A stretch of DNA of 64,000 nucleotides from Streptomyces antioxidans (GTDB lineage Bacteria; Actinomycetota; Actinomycetes; Streptomycetales; Streptomycetaceae), in the NCBI RefSeq assembly GCF_000968685.2, contig NZ_LAKD02000050.1:35184-99183 (forward strand), given 5' to 3'. Shown here piece after piece: positions 1 to 11,107 of this stretch (position 1 is the first letter of the stretch; every line of letters starts with the position of its first letter). The position numbers were made by a program, and so were the translations under genes. The notes beneath the pieces are model-generated. The model had not been told where the DNA came from. It made no database searches and was given only the letters and a program-made list of their open reading frames with translations.

Positions 1-96
1 GCCCAGGACGCCGGGATCTTCATGACCGCGACGAACGGCGGTACGGGTGCGCGGGGGACGGTGGAGTTCAGCGCCTGGCAGACGGATACGCCGTAG
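1..96 (+). CDS. C-terminal end of a truncated gene, probably a secreted carbohydrate-active enzyme
   Basis: Only the last 31 codons are inside the window, reading in frame from base 1 to a TAG at 94-96. The visible end contains GIFMTATNGG and VEFSAWQTD. A GIF/GLF strand followed by an A/E-F-S/D strand is how concanavalin-like (DUF1349-type) C-terminal domains of family 43 glycosidases often finish. This is a weak resemblance from a short piece, so the family assignment is tentative; that a coding frame ends here is more secure. Confidence 0.5.
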   Translation, partial: AQDAGIFMTATNGGTGARGTVEFSAWQTDTP

Positions 97-123
97 CGGG
101 TTGGCGTCTGGGGGGCGGGGCGG

Positions 124-190
124 GCGCCTGCGGCGGGCTGTTCCCCTCCCCGCCCCTTCCCTCAACTGGGGCTCCGCCCCAGCCCCCGCG
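124..190 (+). repeat. Dispersed intergenic repeat, copy 1
   Basis: Reads as GCCTGCGGCGGGCTGTTCC, then CCCGCCCCTTCCC, then AACTGGGGCTCCGCCCCAG. The last block is a hairpin. It is one of at least 11 copies in the chromosomal parts of the window. Confidence 0.7.
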
Positions 191-384
191 CGGGCGTCCG
201 CCGCGAAGGTCGCCGTGCTGATCCCGGTCGCGGAAGACCCCAGCCCCCGCGCGGGCGCGGGCGTCCGCCGCACCAGCGCGCAGCCATGAACAGCCCTCCG
301 CTGCGGGTGCTCACGGCGCCAACAGCCGCCTCGCCGCCCCGGGGCCCCACCGCCCGACAGGGGGCAGGGGGCTTCGCCCCCAGG

Positions 385-451
385 CCCCGGGGTCTGGGGG
401 GGGCGAAGCCCCAATTTCGCGAAGGGCAGCGGAACAACCGCCACAGGCGCC
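385..451 (-). repeat. Dispersed intergenic repeat, copy 2 (inverted, degenerate)
   Basis: Same module in reverse orientation: GGGGCGAAGCCCCAATTTC, then the GGGCAGCGGAACAACCGCC part, ending at ACAGGCGCC. Confidence 0.6.
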
Positions 452-520
452 ACGTCCCGCGCGAGACAAGGCTCCACCGCACGGCAGAGGCCCAGCAGGG
501 GCGCTTCGCGCCTGGGCGCC

Positions 521-582
521 CGGGGGCTGGGGCGGAGCCCCAGTTTCGGGAAGGGGCGGGGGGAACAGCCCGCCGCAGGCGC
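521..582 (-). repeat. Dispersed intergenic repeat, copy 3 (inverted)
   Basis: Reverse orientation: CTGGGGCGGAGCCCCAG, TTTCGGGAAGGGGCGGGG, then GAACAGCCCGCCGCAGGCGC. Confidence 0.7.
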
Positions 583-785
583 CACGTCCCGCGCAAGGCG
601 AGGCTCCGCCAGGAGACGGGGCTCCACCCCGAGACCCCAGGCGCTAGGCCAGCGCCCCACCGCGCGGCGAAGCCGCACATCGATGCCGTGAGAAGGGGCG
701 GGAAGGCGAACAGCCCGCCACAGGCGTCAAAGGCCCGCCGGGTAGCCGTAGGTGACCAACTCGCCCCGCCGCTCGTTCACGAACC

Positions 786-2747
786 GTGGACCAGCACCAG
801 GCGACACTCGCCACCGACGACGAACCCACCGGCCTGATCGACGTCGAGCAGGCCGAGGCCGCCCTCGTCGAGCACTACCCGCGGCTGGTGCGGCTCGCGT
901 ATCTCATCCTGCCGCCGGGCCTCGGGCGCACCCGCCGCGTGCTCGCGGCACACGCCCTCGCCCAGCGCGCCCTGCCCCGCAACCGGGGCTACGGCACGGG
1001 CCAGGACCCGCACCCCGACGTCGAACTGCCCTGGCAGCGCGGGACGAAGAACCCGGGAGCCGACAGCACGGGCTACGCCTATGTGCGGCTGCGGGTGCTG
1101 CGCCTGGCGCTCCGCGCCGCCCGGCAGCGGCCCTGGTGGCGGCGGCCCCCGGCGCTCCCGCAGGTGTTCGGGCTGCGGCTGTTCCCGCGCTCCGGCGGCG
1201 CCGATGAACTCGCCCTGGAGAAGGCGCTGTCGGAGCTGTCGGGACCCGGCCGCGCCGCATACGTCCTGCTGGAGCTGGAGCAGCTGGACGAGCACGAGAC
1301 CCGCGCCCTGCTGCGCGCCGCGGGGGTCGCCGACGCGCGGGACGCGGTGGACGAGGCGGAGTCGGTGCCGGATCCGGCGGGCAGCCGGGACGCATCGCTG
1401 CTGGAGTCCGCCGAGTTCGACCCCTGTTCGCTCCAGGCCCGGCCCACCGATCTGATGCGCCGCCGTCAGCATCTGCGGGCGGCGGTGGTGGCCGCGGTGG
1501 CGCTGGTGGTGTGCGGAACGCTGCTGGGGATGCCGGGGCGGGGCTGGGAGCCGAAGGGCGCCGCCGCGCCCTCGTACGCCCGCAATCCGGCCTCCGAACG
1601 GGCCCTGGACCCACACAGGTTGACCCGCGCCGCGCCCGACGCCTGGCGCACCGCGTCCCGCGCCGACTTCTCCTCCTGGCCCGCGCGCGGCGACCGGGCC
1701 CGGGACACCGCGCTGCTGCGCCGCGCGCTGGCCGTCTGGGCGCGGCCGGGCGGTTCGGTGCGGGTGTCGGCCACCATGGGCACGCAGTCCGGGCCGCCGT
1801 CGGGACCGCCGCAGCTGCTGTTCGCGGGCGAGGTGGACCGGGCCACGGTGGTGCTGCTGTACGACGGGCTGCGGGTGGCGCGGTACGCGGAGGCGGACGA
1901 GGGCGGCGAGGAGGGCGGGGGCGGCGCGGTCGCGCTGGACTTCGCCCGGCTGGACGCCGCGGACGCGGGCACCTCGACCGCGCTGGTCCTCAGCCGCACC
2001 GACGGCAACGTCCGCTATCTGACCGCCCCTTGGGTACGCCACGCCTGGGTGCGGGATCTGCTGCACCCGGCCGGGGCGCCGCGTCTGCTGCGCCGCACCG
2101 GGGACGGGGTTACCGATCCGGTGCGCACCGTTCCGCGGCTGCGCCCCTGCCGTGGCTGGCCCGCGCTCCAGTTCGGCTCGCGGCTCGTGGCCGACCTCGG
2201 CGAACTGGCCCCGGCCCGGCTCACCTACGGTGCCCCCGGCGCCGGGGTGCGCGATGTGGCGGGGCGGGCGGCCCGGGCGAGCTGGGCCAGGACCGGCTGC
2301 CGTCTGGCGATGTTGCGGGCGCGCGGGGTGCGCTCGGTCAACGCCTGGCGGTTCGCCGCCCAGGCCCTGCCGGAGGCGGGCGGCCACGCGGCCTGGCTGT
2401 GCACCCGCGCCGACACCTGGCGGGGCACGGGCAGCAAGGTCCTGGCCCAGTTCCAGCCGTGGGACACCCGCCGGGGCAGGACGGGCGCGGTCGCGGCCGA
2501 CGCCGACAACTCCCCCGCCTGCGGTCCGCGCGAGCCGCGGGTGCTGGCGGGGGTGCTGTGGAAGGCGCGGTCCGGCCACTGGTATCTGTTGGCCGCGGGA
2601 AGCCGTCAGGTGACCGGGATCGTCGCCACGGGTGGCGTCCGGGGCCGCACCTATGGCCGCGGGCTGACCCTCCCGGCCAAGCCGGGCGCCCGCGCCGACC
2701 TCAAGGCCCACCTGGCGAACGGCACCCGACTGGGCCCCCTGGGCTAG
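786..2747 (+). CDS. Large single-span membrane protein with a sigma-factor-like N-terminus, function unknown
   Basis: 653 residues from a GTG start. Residues about 20-70 contain EHYPRLVRLAYLILPP, resembling region 2 of ECF sigma factors, and residues about 130-180 (ALSELSGPGRAAYVLLELE) resemble the sigma-4 lead-in. The protein is therefore probably derived from a sigma-factor-like ancestor. One clear transmembrane helix lies near residues 232-250, after a basic MRRRQHLR stretch, so about 400 C-terminal residues should be outside the cell. No catalytic motif was recognised in the outer part. It is flanked by repeat-rich gene-free DNA and seems monocistronic. No clear ribosome site precedes the chosen GTG, so the start is uncertain. 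An anti-sigma or envelope-sensor role is possible but unproven. Confidence 0.75.
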   Translation: MDQHQATLATDDEPTGLIDVEQAEAALVEHYPRLVRLAYLILPPGLGRTRRVLAAHALAQRALPRNRGYGTGQDPHPDVELPWQRGTKNPGADSTGYAYVRLRVLRLALRAARQRPWWRRPPALPQVFGLRLFPRSGGADELALEKALSELSGPGRAAYVLLELEQLDEHETRALLRAAGVADARDAVDEAESVPDPAGSRDASLLESAEFDPCSLQARPTDLMRRRQHLRAAVVAAVALVVCGTLLGMPGRGWEPKGAAAPSYARNPASERALDPHRLTRAAPDAWRTASRADFSSWPARGDRARDTALLRRALAVWARPGGSVRVSATMGTQSGPPSGPPQLLFAGEVDRATVVLLYDGLRVARYAEADEGGEEGGGGAVALDFARLDAADAGTSTALVLSRTDGNVRYLTAPWVRHAWVRDLLHPAGAPRLLRRTGDGVTDPVRTVPRLRPCRGWPALQFGSRLVADLGELAPARLTYGAPGAGVRDVAGRAARASWARTGCRLAMLRARGVRSVNAWRFAAQALPEAGGHAAWLCTRADTWRGTGSKVLAQFQPWDTRRGRTGAVAADADNSPACGPREPRVLAGVLWKARSGHWYLLAAGSRQVTGIVATGGVRGRTYGRGLTLPAKPGARADLKAHLANGTRLGPLG

Positions 2748-2762
2748 GGGGTTCGCGGGATC

Positions 2763-2812
2763 TTCCCCACCCCGCCCCTTCCCGATACCAGGGGCTCCGC
2801 CCCTGGACCCCG
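2763..2812 (+). repeat. Dispersed intergenic repeat, copy 4
   Basis: CCCCACCCCGCCCCTTCCC followed by the hairpin block CAGGGGCTCCGCCCCTGG. Confidence 0.7.
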
Positions 2813-2922
2813 GGGTCCGCGGTGGGACCTGGCGGTTGGGGCCGCGAGGTCGGCGGGGCGCCCCCTTCCCGCGGTATCGACGTGCGGCTCCGCCGCGTAG
2901 CAAGGGGCTCCGCCCCTACGCC

Positions 2923-2980
2923 CCGGGGTCTGGGGCGGACCCCAGTTGAGGGGAAGGGGCGGGGAACAGCGCGCCGCGCC
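2923..2980 (-). repeat. Dispersed intergenic repeat, copy 5 (inverted)
   Basis: CTGGGGCGGACCCCAG hairpin followed by GGGGAAGGGGCGGGGAACAG. Confidence 0.7.
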
Positions 2981-3123
2981 CTTCCGCACTCCCCGAAAGT
3001 GCCCCGACCTGCCGTCGATCACCCGCAGCGCCGTCGTGGCTGATCGCGCCTACGCGGCGGAGCCGCATATCGACACAGCCCCGCGCCCCTGCGGGGCGCA
3101 GCCCCCACCTCTTCGCCCTTGGG

Positions 3124-3189
3124 CCCGGGGTCTGGGGCGGAGCCCCAGGTGAGGGAAGGGGCGGGGAGGGGAACAGCGCGCCGCAGGCG

Positions 3190-3190
<1 letters not shown>
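3124..3190 (-). repeat. Dispersed intergenic repeat, copy 6 (inverted)
   Basis: CTGGGGCGGAGCCCCAG hairpin followed by GGGAAGGGGCGGGGAGGGGA and GCGCCGCAGGCGT, running up to the end of the pullulanase gene. Confidence 0.7.
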
Positions 3191-5898
<2,708 letters not shown>

Positions 5899-6021
5899 GG
5901 GGCTGGTGGCTCCTTGAGGTGTGGTGTGGAGGTGGGCTCCGCGCCCACGCCCCGGGCCGGGGCGGAGCCCCTGGGCCTGATCGGTGCGAGCCCCTGGCCT
6001 GATCGGTGCGGGCGGCGCGGC

Positions 6022-7416
6022 CTAACCGCAGTTACGGGCCCCGGTGTGCAGGGCCACCGCCGTATTCGCGCCGAGCGTGGCCGTGAACTGCCCCGAGGAG
6101 TCGACCGTGACGGGCTTGCCGCTCTGGACGTCGCAGTAGCCGCCCGCCGGGAGCGAGGTCTGGAAGGTCCGGGTCAGGGGGCCGCTCTCGTGGTTGATGG
6201 CCACGTACGCCTTGTCGCCGCGCCCGAACGCGACGGCGTCGTTGCCGTTGTCCCACCAGTTGGTCACCGAGGCGCCCCGGGCCGTGTTGCGGAGGGCGAC
6301 CATGCCGCTGATCTCGGGCCACTTGTGCTGGCACTTCCAGCCGTCCTGGTAGCAGGCGTTCACCGCGCCCCCGTTGGGCGGGCCCGCGTCGCCGTCGCTG
6401 AACTCGTAGCCGGAGTGGACGTCCGGGGAGCCGTAGGGCCAGGCCAGCATGAAGACATTGGCCAGGGTGTAGTCGGCGCCGTCCTTGTAGGTGAGGGTGG
6501 AGCCGTTGCGCTCGGTGTCCCAGTTGTCGACGAAGACACCGGACTGACCGCTCGCCATGTAGCCCCAGCCCTCGCCGAAGTTCTTCAGGGACGCCAGGCT
6601 CTCGCTCTGGAACACCCGCTTGAGGTCACGGCCGTAGCGGAACTCCTGCACATCGCCGTTGCGCAGATACTCCGTCGGGGAGACCGCCTCGCCCTCGCCG
6701 TAGATGACCTCCTGCTTCCAGTAGACGCCGGGGTCGCTCAACTGGCTCTTGATGGCGGCCAGATCGTCCGCCGGGATGTGCTTGGCGCCGTCCACGCGGA
6801 AGCCGTCCACGCCGAGCGAGAGCAGGTCGTTGAGGTACTGCGCGAGCCGGGTGCGGACGTAACTCTCGCCGGTGTCCAGGTCGGCGAGGCCCACCAGCTC
6901 GCAGTGCTGGACGTTCCAGCGGTCCTGGTAGTCGCTGATCTGCGCGGTGCAGTCGTCCATGTCCTGGGGCTGGTAGATCCCGGGGTAGTCGTACTTGGTG
7001 TACGAGGAACCGCCGGTGCCGGTGCCGGACCCGGCGGACATGTGGTTGATGACGGCGTCGGCCACCACCTTGACCCCCGCGGCGTGACAGGTGTCGACCA
7101 TGTTCTCGAAGGCGGTACGGTCGCCGAGCCGCCCGGCGATCTTGTAGCTGACGGGCTGGTAGGAGGTCCACCACTGGCCGCCCTGGATGTGCTCGGTGGC
7201 CGGGGACACCTCGACATAGCCGTATCCGGCGGGGCCGAGGGTGCCGGTGCACTCCTTGGCGACGGAGTCGTACTTCCACTCGAAGAGTTCGGCGGTGACG
7301 TCCTTGGTGCCGGGCGGTGTCGCCCGCGCGGTCTGGGGCAGGGCGACGAGCGTCACCGCGCTCGCCGCGAGGGCGAGGGCGAGCGCGGTGGCGAGGGGGA
7401 TGCGGCTGCTGGCCAT
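6022..7416 (-). CDS. Secreted alpha-amylase (GH13)
   Basis: 464 residues from an ATG preceded by GGAGGA. It hydrolyses internal alpha-1,4 bonds of starch outside the cell. The signal peptide is MASSRIPLATALALALAA up to about residue 32. Family regions are intact: VVADAVINHM, nucleophile Asp209 in GVDGFRVDGAKHI, acid/base Glu241 in IYGEGE, and the third Asp in FVDNWDTERNG. Cysteine pairs typical of the animal-like streptomycete amylases are visible. The protein ends straight after the C-terminal beta domain, so the starch-binding CBM20 seen in many Streptomyces amylases is missing. MalR-like boxes lie 86-185 bp upstream. Confidence 0.93.
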   Translation of the reverse strand: MASSRIPLATALALALAASAVTLVALPQTARATPPGTKDVTAELFEWKYDSVAKECTGTLGPAGYGYVEVSPATEHIQGGQWWTSYQPVSYKIAGRLGDRTAFENMVDTCHAAGVKVVADAVINHMSAGSGTGTGGSSYTKYDYPGIYQPQDMDDCTAQISDYQDRWNVQHCELVGLADLDTGESYVRTRLAQYLNDLLSLGVDGFRVDGAKHIPADDLAAIKSQLSDPGVYWKQEVIYGEGEAVSPTEYLRNGDVQEFRYGRDLKRVFQSESLASLKNFGEGWGYMASGQSGVFVDNWDTERNGSTLTYKDGADYTLANVFMLAWPYGSPDVHSGYEFSDGDAGPPNGGAVNACYQDGWKCQHKWPEISGMVALRNTARGASVTNWWDNGNDAVAFGRGDKAYVAINHESGPLTRTFQTSLPAGGYCDVQSGKPVTVDSSGQFTATLGANTAVALHTGARNCG

Positions 7417-7501
7417 CGTTCCTCCGTGGGGGGGGGAGTTCGGGGGTGCCGATCGAGCCTCGTACGGCAACGCGCCATGCCCGTAAGGCCAGTTGAAGGT
7501 T

Positions 7502-7600
7502 CTTGCTGCAAGACGTCAGTGGTGGGGTGGTGACGGGACCGTACTCGCGCGTTTTTGTTGTTGCAAGACCTTTCGCAAGCAATTGCGGCGGTGTTACGTT
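7502..7600. promoter_or_regulatory. Putative MalR-type operator cluster upstream of alpha-amylase
   Basis: CTTGCTGCAAG (7,502-7,512) is an inverted repeat. TTGCAAGACCTTTCGCAAGC begins at 7,561 and is followed by AATTGCGG. CTTGC/GCAAG half-sites with short spacing are the kind of site bound by the Streptomyces maltose LacI repressors. TGTTACGTT at 7,592-7,600 also occurs in front of malE and aglA, but here it points away from the amylase. Operator function is inferred from shared sequence. Confidence 0.6.
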
Positions 7601-7727
7601 CAACCGCGTTCTCCGGTCCGGCCGGCCGGGGGTCCGCATCAAGGGCCCCACGCGCCCGGCCGGTCGGATCGGTTTGGTGTGGTGTGGTGTGGTTCGCTTC
7701 GGTTTGGTGTGGGGGACGAGGTGTCCG

Positions 7728-8060
7728 TCAGTCCCGGTCCGGGACGGCCATTTCCCCGAGGAGGGACCAGTCCTCCTGCGGCACGTTCGCATTGACGATC
7801 CGCGGGGTCGCCGCGAGATGCGGCGGCAGTGTCCGCTGGGCGGCCTGGAAGTGCGGCGAGTTGACGTGTGCCGCACCGGCCTCCTCATCGCGGAACGCCT
7901 CGACGAGGACGTATTCGGCCGGGTCCTCGACGCTGCGGGACCAGTCGAACCACAGGCACCCGGGCTCGGCGCGGGTGGCCCGCGTGAAGTCGCCCACGAT
8001 CTCGGGCCAGCGGTCCGCCTGCTCGGGCAGCACCCGGAACTTCGCGGTGATGAAGATCAT
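7728..8060 (-). CDS. Antibiotic-biosynthesis-monooxygenase-fold (ABM) domain protein
   Basis: 110 residues forming a single ABM/dimeric ferredoxin-like domain: MIFITAKFRVLPEQADRW, GCLWFDWSRSVEDPAEYVLV and the C-terminal HVNSPHFQAAQ helix. These small cofactor-free enzymes oxidise quinols or degrade haem, or act as dimeric accessory proteins, but substrate cannot be told from sequence. The family's usual pattern of EPGC...F...S.D.P..Y.L.E.F.DEEA is intact. It appears monocistronic. The start is set by the alignment-like onset of the domain; the longer upstream frame has no homologous character. Confidence 0.82.
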   Translation of the reverse strand: MIFITAKFRVLPEQADRWPEIVGDFTRATRAEPGCLWFDWSRSVEDPAEYVLVEAFRDEEAGAAHVNSPHFQAAQRTLPPHLAATPRIVNANVPQEDWSLLGEMAVPDRD

Positions 8061-8245
8061 CGATAAGCCTTTCGTCGGTGGTGGCCAACCGGGCCCCCGG
8101 TGGGTGACCGGTCGGACTCCATGATCGGCGATGACGCCTCGGCCGGGGCACGCTAGGCGGTACGCCCCGCGCGGACGAACGGGGTCGGCTGGCGCCGAGA
8201 CATCGGCGGGCTCCCGGGAAGCCACGCGGCGGAGCGGCATGGCGG

Positions 8246-8298
8246 TGCTTCCCCCTCCCCGCCCCTTCCCGATACCAGGGACTCCGCCCCTGGACCCC
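8246..8298 (+). repeat. Dispersed intergenic repeat, copy 7
   Basis: GGTGCTTCCCCCTCCCCGCC, CTTCCCGATACCAGGGACTC, CGCCCCTGG; a slightly degenerate copy. Confidence 0.65.
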
Positions 8299-8394
8299 AG
8301 AAGCTGGAAGGCAGAGCCTTACCACACAGCCGAGCCATCCCCACCCGACAACCAGGGACTCCGCCCCCACCACACAAGGCGCCCCCGGACCGCC

Positions 8395-8458
8395 GGGCCT
8401 GGGGCGGAGCCCCAGTTGTGGGAAGGGGCGGGGAGGCGAACAGCCCGCCACAGGCGCC
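8395..8458 (-). repeat. Dispersed intergenic repeat, copy 8 (inverted)
   Basis: CCTGGGGCGGAGCCCCAGTT, GTGGGAAGGGGCGGGGAGGC, GAACAGCCCGCCACAGGCGC. Confidence 0.7.
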
Positions 8459-8751
8459 ACCATCCGCCACGCCGATGTTGACCTGACCTACGCGGAATGC
8501 GGGGTGAGTCGGCGGCTGGAACTCCTCTCCTTGCCCGACTTCTTGCAGTCGTGGGTGCGTCCGGTGGCGTGGGAGAACCGGGCGATTCGACGCCATGCTG
8601 AGCGTCTTCAGGTCACGGTCCGCTACCGACCGGTACCAGATACCACGCCTACCGCCCGATGGGGAATCGGCGGGAACTTCTCGCATCGGATGCCCGCACC
8701 CGTCCCAGGCTGTCTCGCGGTGGCTCCGGGCCATGTTCGATCCGTCTCGGA

Positions 8752-8870
8752 TCACGGCGCCACGGCTCGGCAGTAGATGTCGCCGTTGCCGTTGCAGGTC
8801 CCGCACGTCTTTCCCGTCTTGGGGTCGGCGCCGATCCCTCCGCAATCGGGGCAACCACCCTCGGAACACG
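8752..8870 (-). pseudogene. Relic of a small CxxCxGxG zinc-binding protein
   Basis: The minus frame ending at a TGA (8,752-8,754) encodes CPDCGGIGADPKTGKTCGTC and then NGNGDIYC. These are paired CxxCxGxG knuckles of the DnaJ zinc-finger type, too ordered to be random. No start codon with a ribosome site lies just upstream in frame, and the frame runs back into the opposite strand of the GNAT gene. It is therefore probably a decayed or truncated remnant. An expressed short gene with an unusual start cannot be excluded. Confidence 0.4.
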
Positions 8871-8931
8871 GCGAGCGAGGGTCCGGCCGGACTACGCTGG
8901 TGCCTGCCCGTCCAGTCGAAGGGACTCCGCG

Positions 8932-9474
8932 ATGTTCGTGATCCGCCGAGCGACAGCGACCGACCGGGAAGCGGTCAAGAAGCTGACGCAAGCACGCGCC
9001 CGGTGGATGGCTGAGCGCGGTGTGAGAGGCGCCCAGGGCTGGGAACGGTTCGCAGAGGAATCCGGCCGCCAGACAGCCGCCCCGGACACGCCCGTGTGGG
9101 TCGTCGTGACGGAAGCGGGCCGCGTGATCGGCCGGACGACGCTCGGCGAACAGACACCGTTGTGGGGATGGACCGAAGAAGAGCGGGCGCAGCCCGCGTA
9201 CTTCCTCAACACGACCGTGACACACCCGGAGTTCGCCGGTCAGCAAGTGGGGTCCCTGCTCGCCTGGTGGGCAGTGGACCGGGCCGCCGCGACCGGACGG
9301 GAGTGGGTCCGCCGTGCGGTTGGTCCCGACCCCGGATTGCTGCGGTACTACTGCGATGTACAGGGCTGGCGGATCATCCACCAGACGGAGCGCTACGGGG
9401 AAGACGCGTACATGCTGGGACGTGAGGCTGAGCCGCTTCCGGATCTCACGCATCGTCTACTCCCCCACGCCTGA
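8932..9474 (+). CDS. GNAT-family N-acetyltransferase
   Basis: 180 residues. Acetyl-CoA-dependent acyltransferase fold: MFVIRRATATDREAVKKL at the start, VWVVVTEAGRVIGRTTLGEQ as strands 3-4, and TTVTHPEFAGQQVGSLLAWW as motif A with a degenerate pyrophosphate loop, followed by YYCDVQGW near the end. The acceptor is not deducible. It converges on the macrolactam cyclase gene with an 18-bp overlap of coding ends. Acetyltransferases are known tailoring enzymes in some lasso-peptide clusters (albusnodin type), so the placement may be functional, but the opposite strand means it is not part of the same transcript. Confidence 0.8.
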   Translation: MFVIRRATATDREAVKKLTQARARWMAERGVRGAQGWERFAEESGRQTAAPDTPVWVVVTEAGRVIGRTTLGEQTPLWGWTEEERAQPAYFLNTTVTHPEFAGQQVGSLLAWWAVDRAAATGREWVRRAVGPDPGLLRYYCDVQGWRIIHQTERYGEDAYMLGREAEPLPDLTHRLLPHA

Positions 9475-11043
9475 CATCCCGCGCAATCCAATCTCGGTGG
9501 ACGCAATGTGAAACAACGTCCGATCCATCTCTCCGTGCGGGCCTTTCAGGAATTCAGAGTCCACTGTCTTCGCGAGTCCGCTTCCGTCCACGAATCCGGC
9601 GTCAATCAACACGCTTCCTTCCCGGACCATGGATTCCAGGAACGGGACGACGTAGCGGCGCATCGCGGCGTTCATCGCGTGGACGAAGTTTTCGGGAGTC
9701 GGCGCGTGAACAGCTTCCGGAGACAGGCCGAGGCGGACCAGACGGAGCCTGTTCAATGCCTTGTGCTCTCGCCACGGGCGCGGCAGCCATTCCGCGAATC
9801 GGATCAGCTCAGGGTCCGCGAGCGGCGATACGGGCCACAGTCCGTTGCGCATGAACTGGGGGGTGCGGCAAGCGAATGCGAGAAGCGTGCTGTCGTACAG
9901 CACCGCGGACGGTGCGATGCCGTCGTTGATGTGGTCCACGACGGCCAACGTCCGCTGCCCGGTCCAGGGTCCGGGCGTCGGGACTTCTCCGGCAGGTGGA
10001 CGTTCGTCATCGCGCAGAGAGGTGAGTTCGTCACCACCCGTGCCGCCGAACGACCACCACATGCCTGCCCTGGTCAGGGCACGCATCATGACTTCTTCGG
10101 CCTCGGTCCAGGGGTCGTCATACGGACTCACCGCCTGGCCGTTAGCCCGCCGTCCGGCAGGGTTGAGCGGCAGATGCGCCATCACGTCCGTACACACGTC
10201 CCGCGCGATCCCGAAGGCGCTGATCATCTCCTTGCGGCGGCGGATCTGCTGCTCGCGGGCTTCGCCATCGAGGAGCATGGCGGCGGCTGTGATGTCGGGG
10301 CGGTCGGGTTCGGTGAGGCCGGCTGCGACGTTCGCCGAGTCCATCCCGCCGGACAGCTCCACGGCCGAGTGGTCCGCGATGAAATGCCGTCGCGTGATCG
10401 CCTGTGCGAGTAACTGTTCGTAGGCGTCGAGGACATCCGCGCCCGGCCGCAGGGCACGCGGCTCGGTGTGCGGGGCACCCGGCGGGTAGGCAAGCGCGAG
10501 GCCATCGGCGGTCCACGACGCGGTAGAGCGCTCCGTGAGCCGGTGGACCCCCTCCCAAAGGGTGTCGTGGGTGTACCGATGCTGGAGCCGCAGCACACGG
10601 GCAACCTCGCGGTCCACCAGGGCACCGGCCCGACAGTGTCCGCGAAGGTCAGCCAGATCCCATGAGCCGTCCAACTTGCCGTTGTCGCTGGCGAGATAGA
10701 GCGGCGCCACGGCCCACGCGCCCGCTCGGACCGTCGCAGTCCGGGGCGTCAGCTCGACGGCCGTCCAGTCCAACGCCCCGTGACAGGCGGCCCGTAGACG
10801 TGCGCGGTATGCGTCCGGGGCCAAACGGACCGGCGGCGGCCTGCCGGGAATCGCGTCGGTTCCACGCCCGCGTTCCGTTGAGATCACCGCTACGGCCGTG
10901 CCGTCGGTGATCATTTCGTGGCAGATGCCCGGATGCTCGTACGGCTCGATGCGGGATGCGCCGTGCCGCCACTCGTGGCCGGTCCATGTCCACTCGACCG
11001 AGCCGCTGTCCAAGCTGGCCCGCGTGATGCTGAACTTGAGCAA
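9457..11043 (-). CDS. Asparagine-synthetase-like macrolactam cyclase (lasso-peptide type)
   Basis: About 528 residues. The ATP-pyrophosphatase half carries the PP-loop AVELSGGMDSANVAA, as in asparagine synthetase B and lasso-peptide cyclases, which adenylate an Asp/Glu side chain. WWSFGGTGGDELTSLRDDE is the second nucleotide-site region. The N-terminal half is a glutaminase-like fold without the catalytic Cys2, which argues for a peptide cyclase and against a true asparagine synthetase. The start is taken at TTG (11,043) because GAGGGGG sits correctly before it; an in-frame GTG at 11,067 has no ribosome site. It lies 64 bp downstream of a small precursor-like gene, separated by a hairpin. Lasso systems also need a leader-binding B1 and a protease B2; neither is seen nearby. 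Confidence 0.78.
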   Translation of the reverse strand: MLKFSITRASLDSGSVEWTWTGHEWRHGASRIEPYEHPGICHEMITDGTAVAVISTERGRGTDAIPGRPPPVRLAPDAYRARLRAACHGALDWTAVELTPRTATVRAGAWAVAPLYLASDNGKLDGSWDLADLRGHCRAGALVDREVARVLRLQHRYTHDTLWEGVHRLTERSTASWTADGLALAYPPGAPHTEPRALRPGADVLDAYEQLLAQAITRRHFIADHSAVELSGGMDSANVAAGLTEPDRPDITAAAMLLDGEAREQQIRRRKEMISAFGIARDVCTDVMAHLPLNPAGRRANGQAVSPYDDPWTEAEEVMMRALTRAGMWWSFGGTGGDELTSLRDDERPPAGEVPTPGPWTGQRTLAVVDHINDGIAPSAVLYDSTLLAFACRTPQFMRNGLWPVSPLADPELIRFAEWLPRPWREHKALNRLRLVRLGLSPEAVHAPTPENFVHAMNAAMRRYVVPFLESMVREGSVLIDAGFVDGSGLAKTVDSEFLKGPHGEMDRTLFHIASTEIGLRGMSGVGE

Positions 11044-11064
11044 GGGAGGTCCCCCTCGGAATGG

Positions 11065-11098
11065 CACGGCCCACCGCCTGCGAGGACGGTGGGCCGTG
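11065..11098. terminator. Hairpin between precursor and cyclase genes
   Basis: Perfect 12-bp stem (CACGGCCCACCG with its complement) and a 10-base loop. Such attenuating hairpins after the precursor gene let the peptide be made in excess over its enzyme; here this is inferred from position. No T-run follows. Confidence 0.6.
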
Positions 11099-11107
11099 GG
11101 AGTCGGA

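Larger units (their letters stand above)
97..785. other. Gene-free stretch rich in dispersed intergenic repeats
   Basis: No reading frame here has convincing Streptomyces codon structure. It holds three copies of the 60-bp GC-rich repeat (124-190, and inverted at 385-451 and 521-582) plus a partial copy near 693-736. Each repeat contains a GGGGCTCCGCCCC-type palindrome able to form a hairpin. No promoter for the gene starting at 786 was recognised. Confidence 0.6.
2748..3189. other. Gene-free stretch between convergent genes, with three repeats
   Basis: Lies between two gene ends pointing at each other. It holds copies of the GC-rich dispersed repeat at 2,763-2,812, 2,923-2,980 and 3,124-3,190 and no credible gene. 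Hairpins in these repeats could act as bidirectional terminators. Confidence 0.6.
8061..8931. other. Gene-poor stretch with two dispersed repeats and a coding relic
   Basis: Holds two copies of the GC-rich repeat (8,246-8,298 and, inverted, 8,395-8,458). Near its right end it holds a minus-strand relic encoding a CxxC zinc-binding motif (8,752-8,870). Open frames spanning this region change character abruptly and look like chance. No tRNA was seen. Confidence 0.5.

Noticed and set aside
777..2903. Open minus-strand frame opposite the membrane protein at 786
   Set aside because: Arg/Gly/Pro-rich with no domain; the plus frame has a coherent membrane-protein layout.
7671..7715. GGTGT/GGTTTG microsatellite upstream of the amylase
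   Set aside because: Short simple repeat without flanking structure; no function can be argued.
8153..8869. Minus-strand frame of 238 codons
   Set aside because: It crosses two dispersed repeats and changes character along its length; only the zinc-knuckle relic in a different phase looked meaningful.
9457..11043. True asparagine synthetase
   Set aside because: No Cys2 nucleophile for glutamine hydrolysis and a precursor-like gene directly upstream favour a peptide cyclase.
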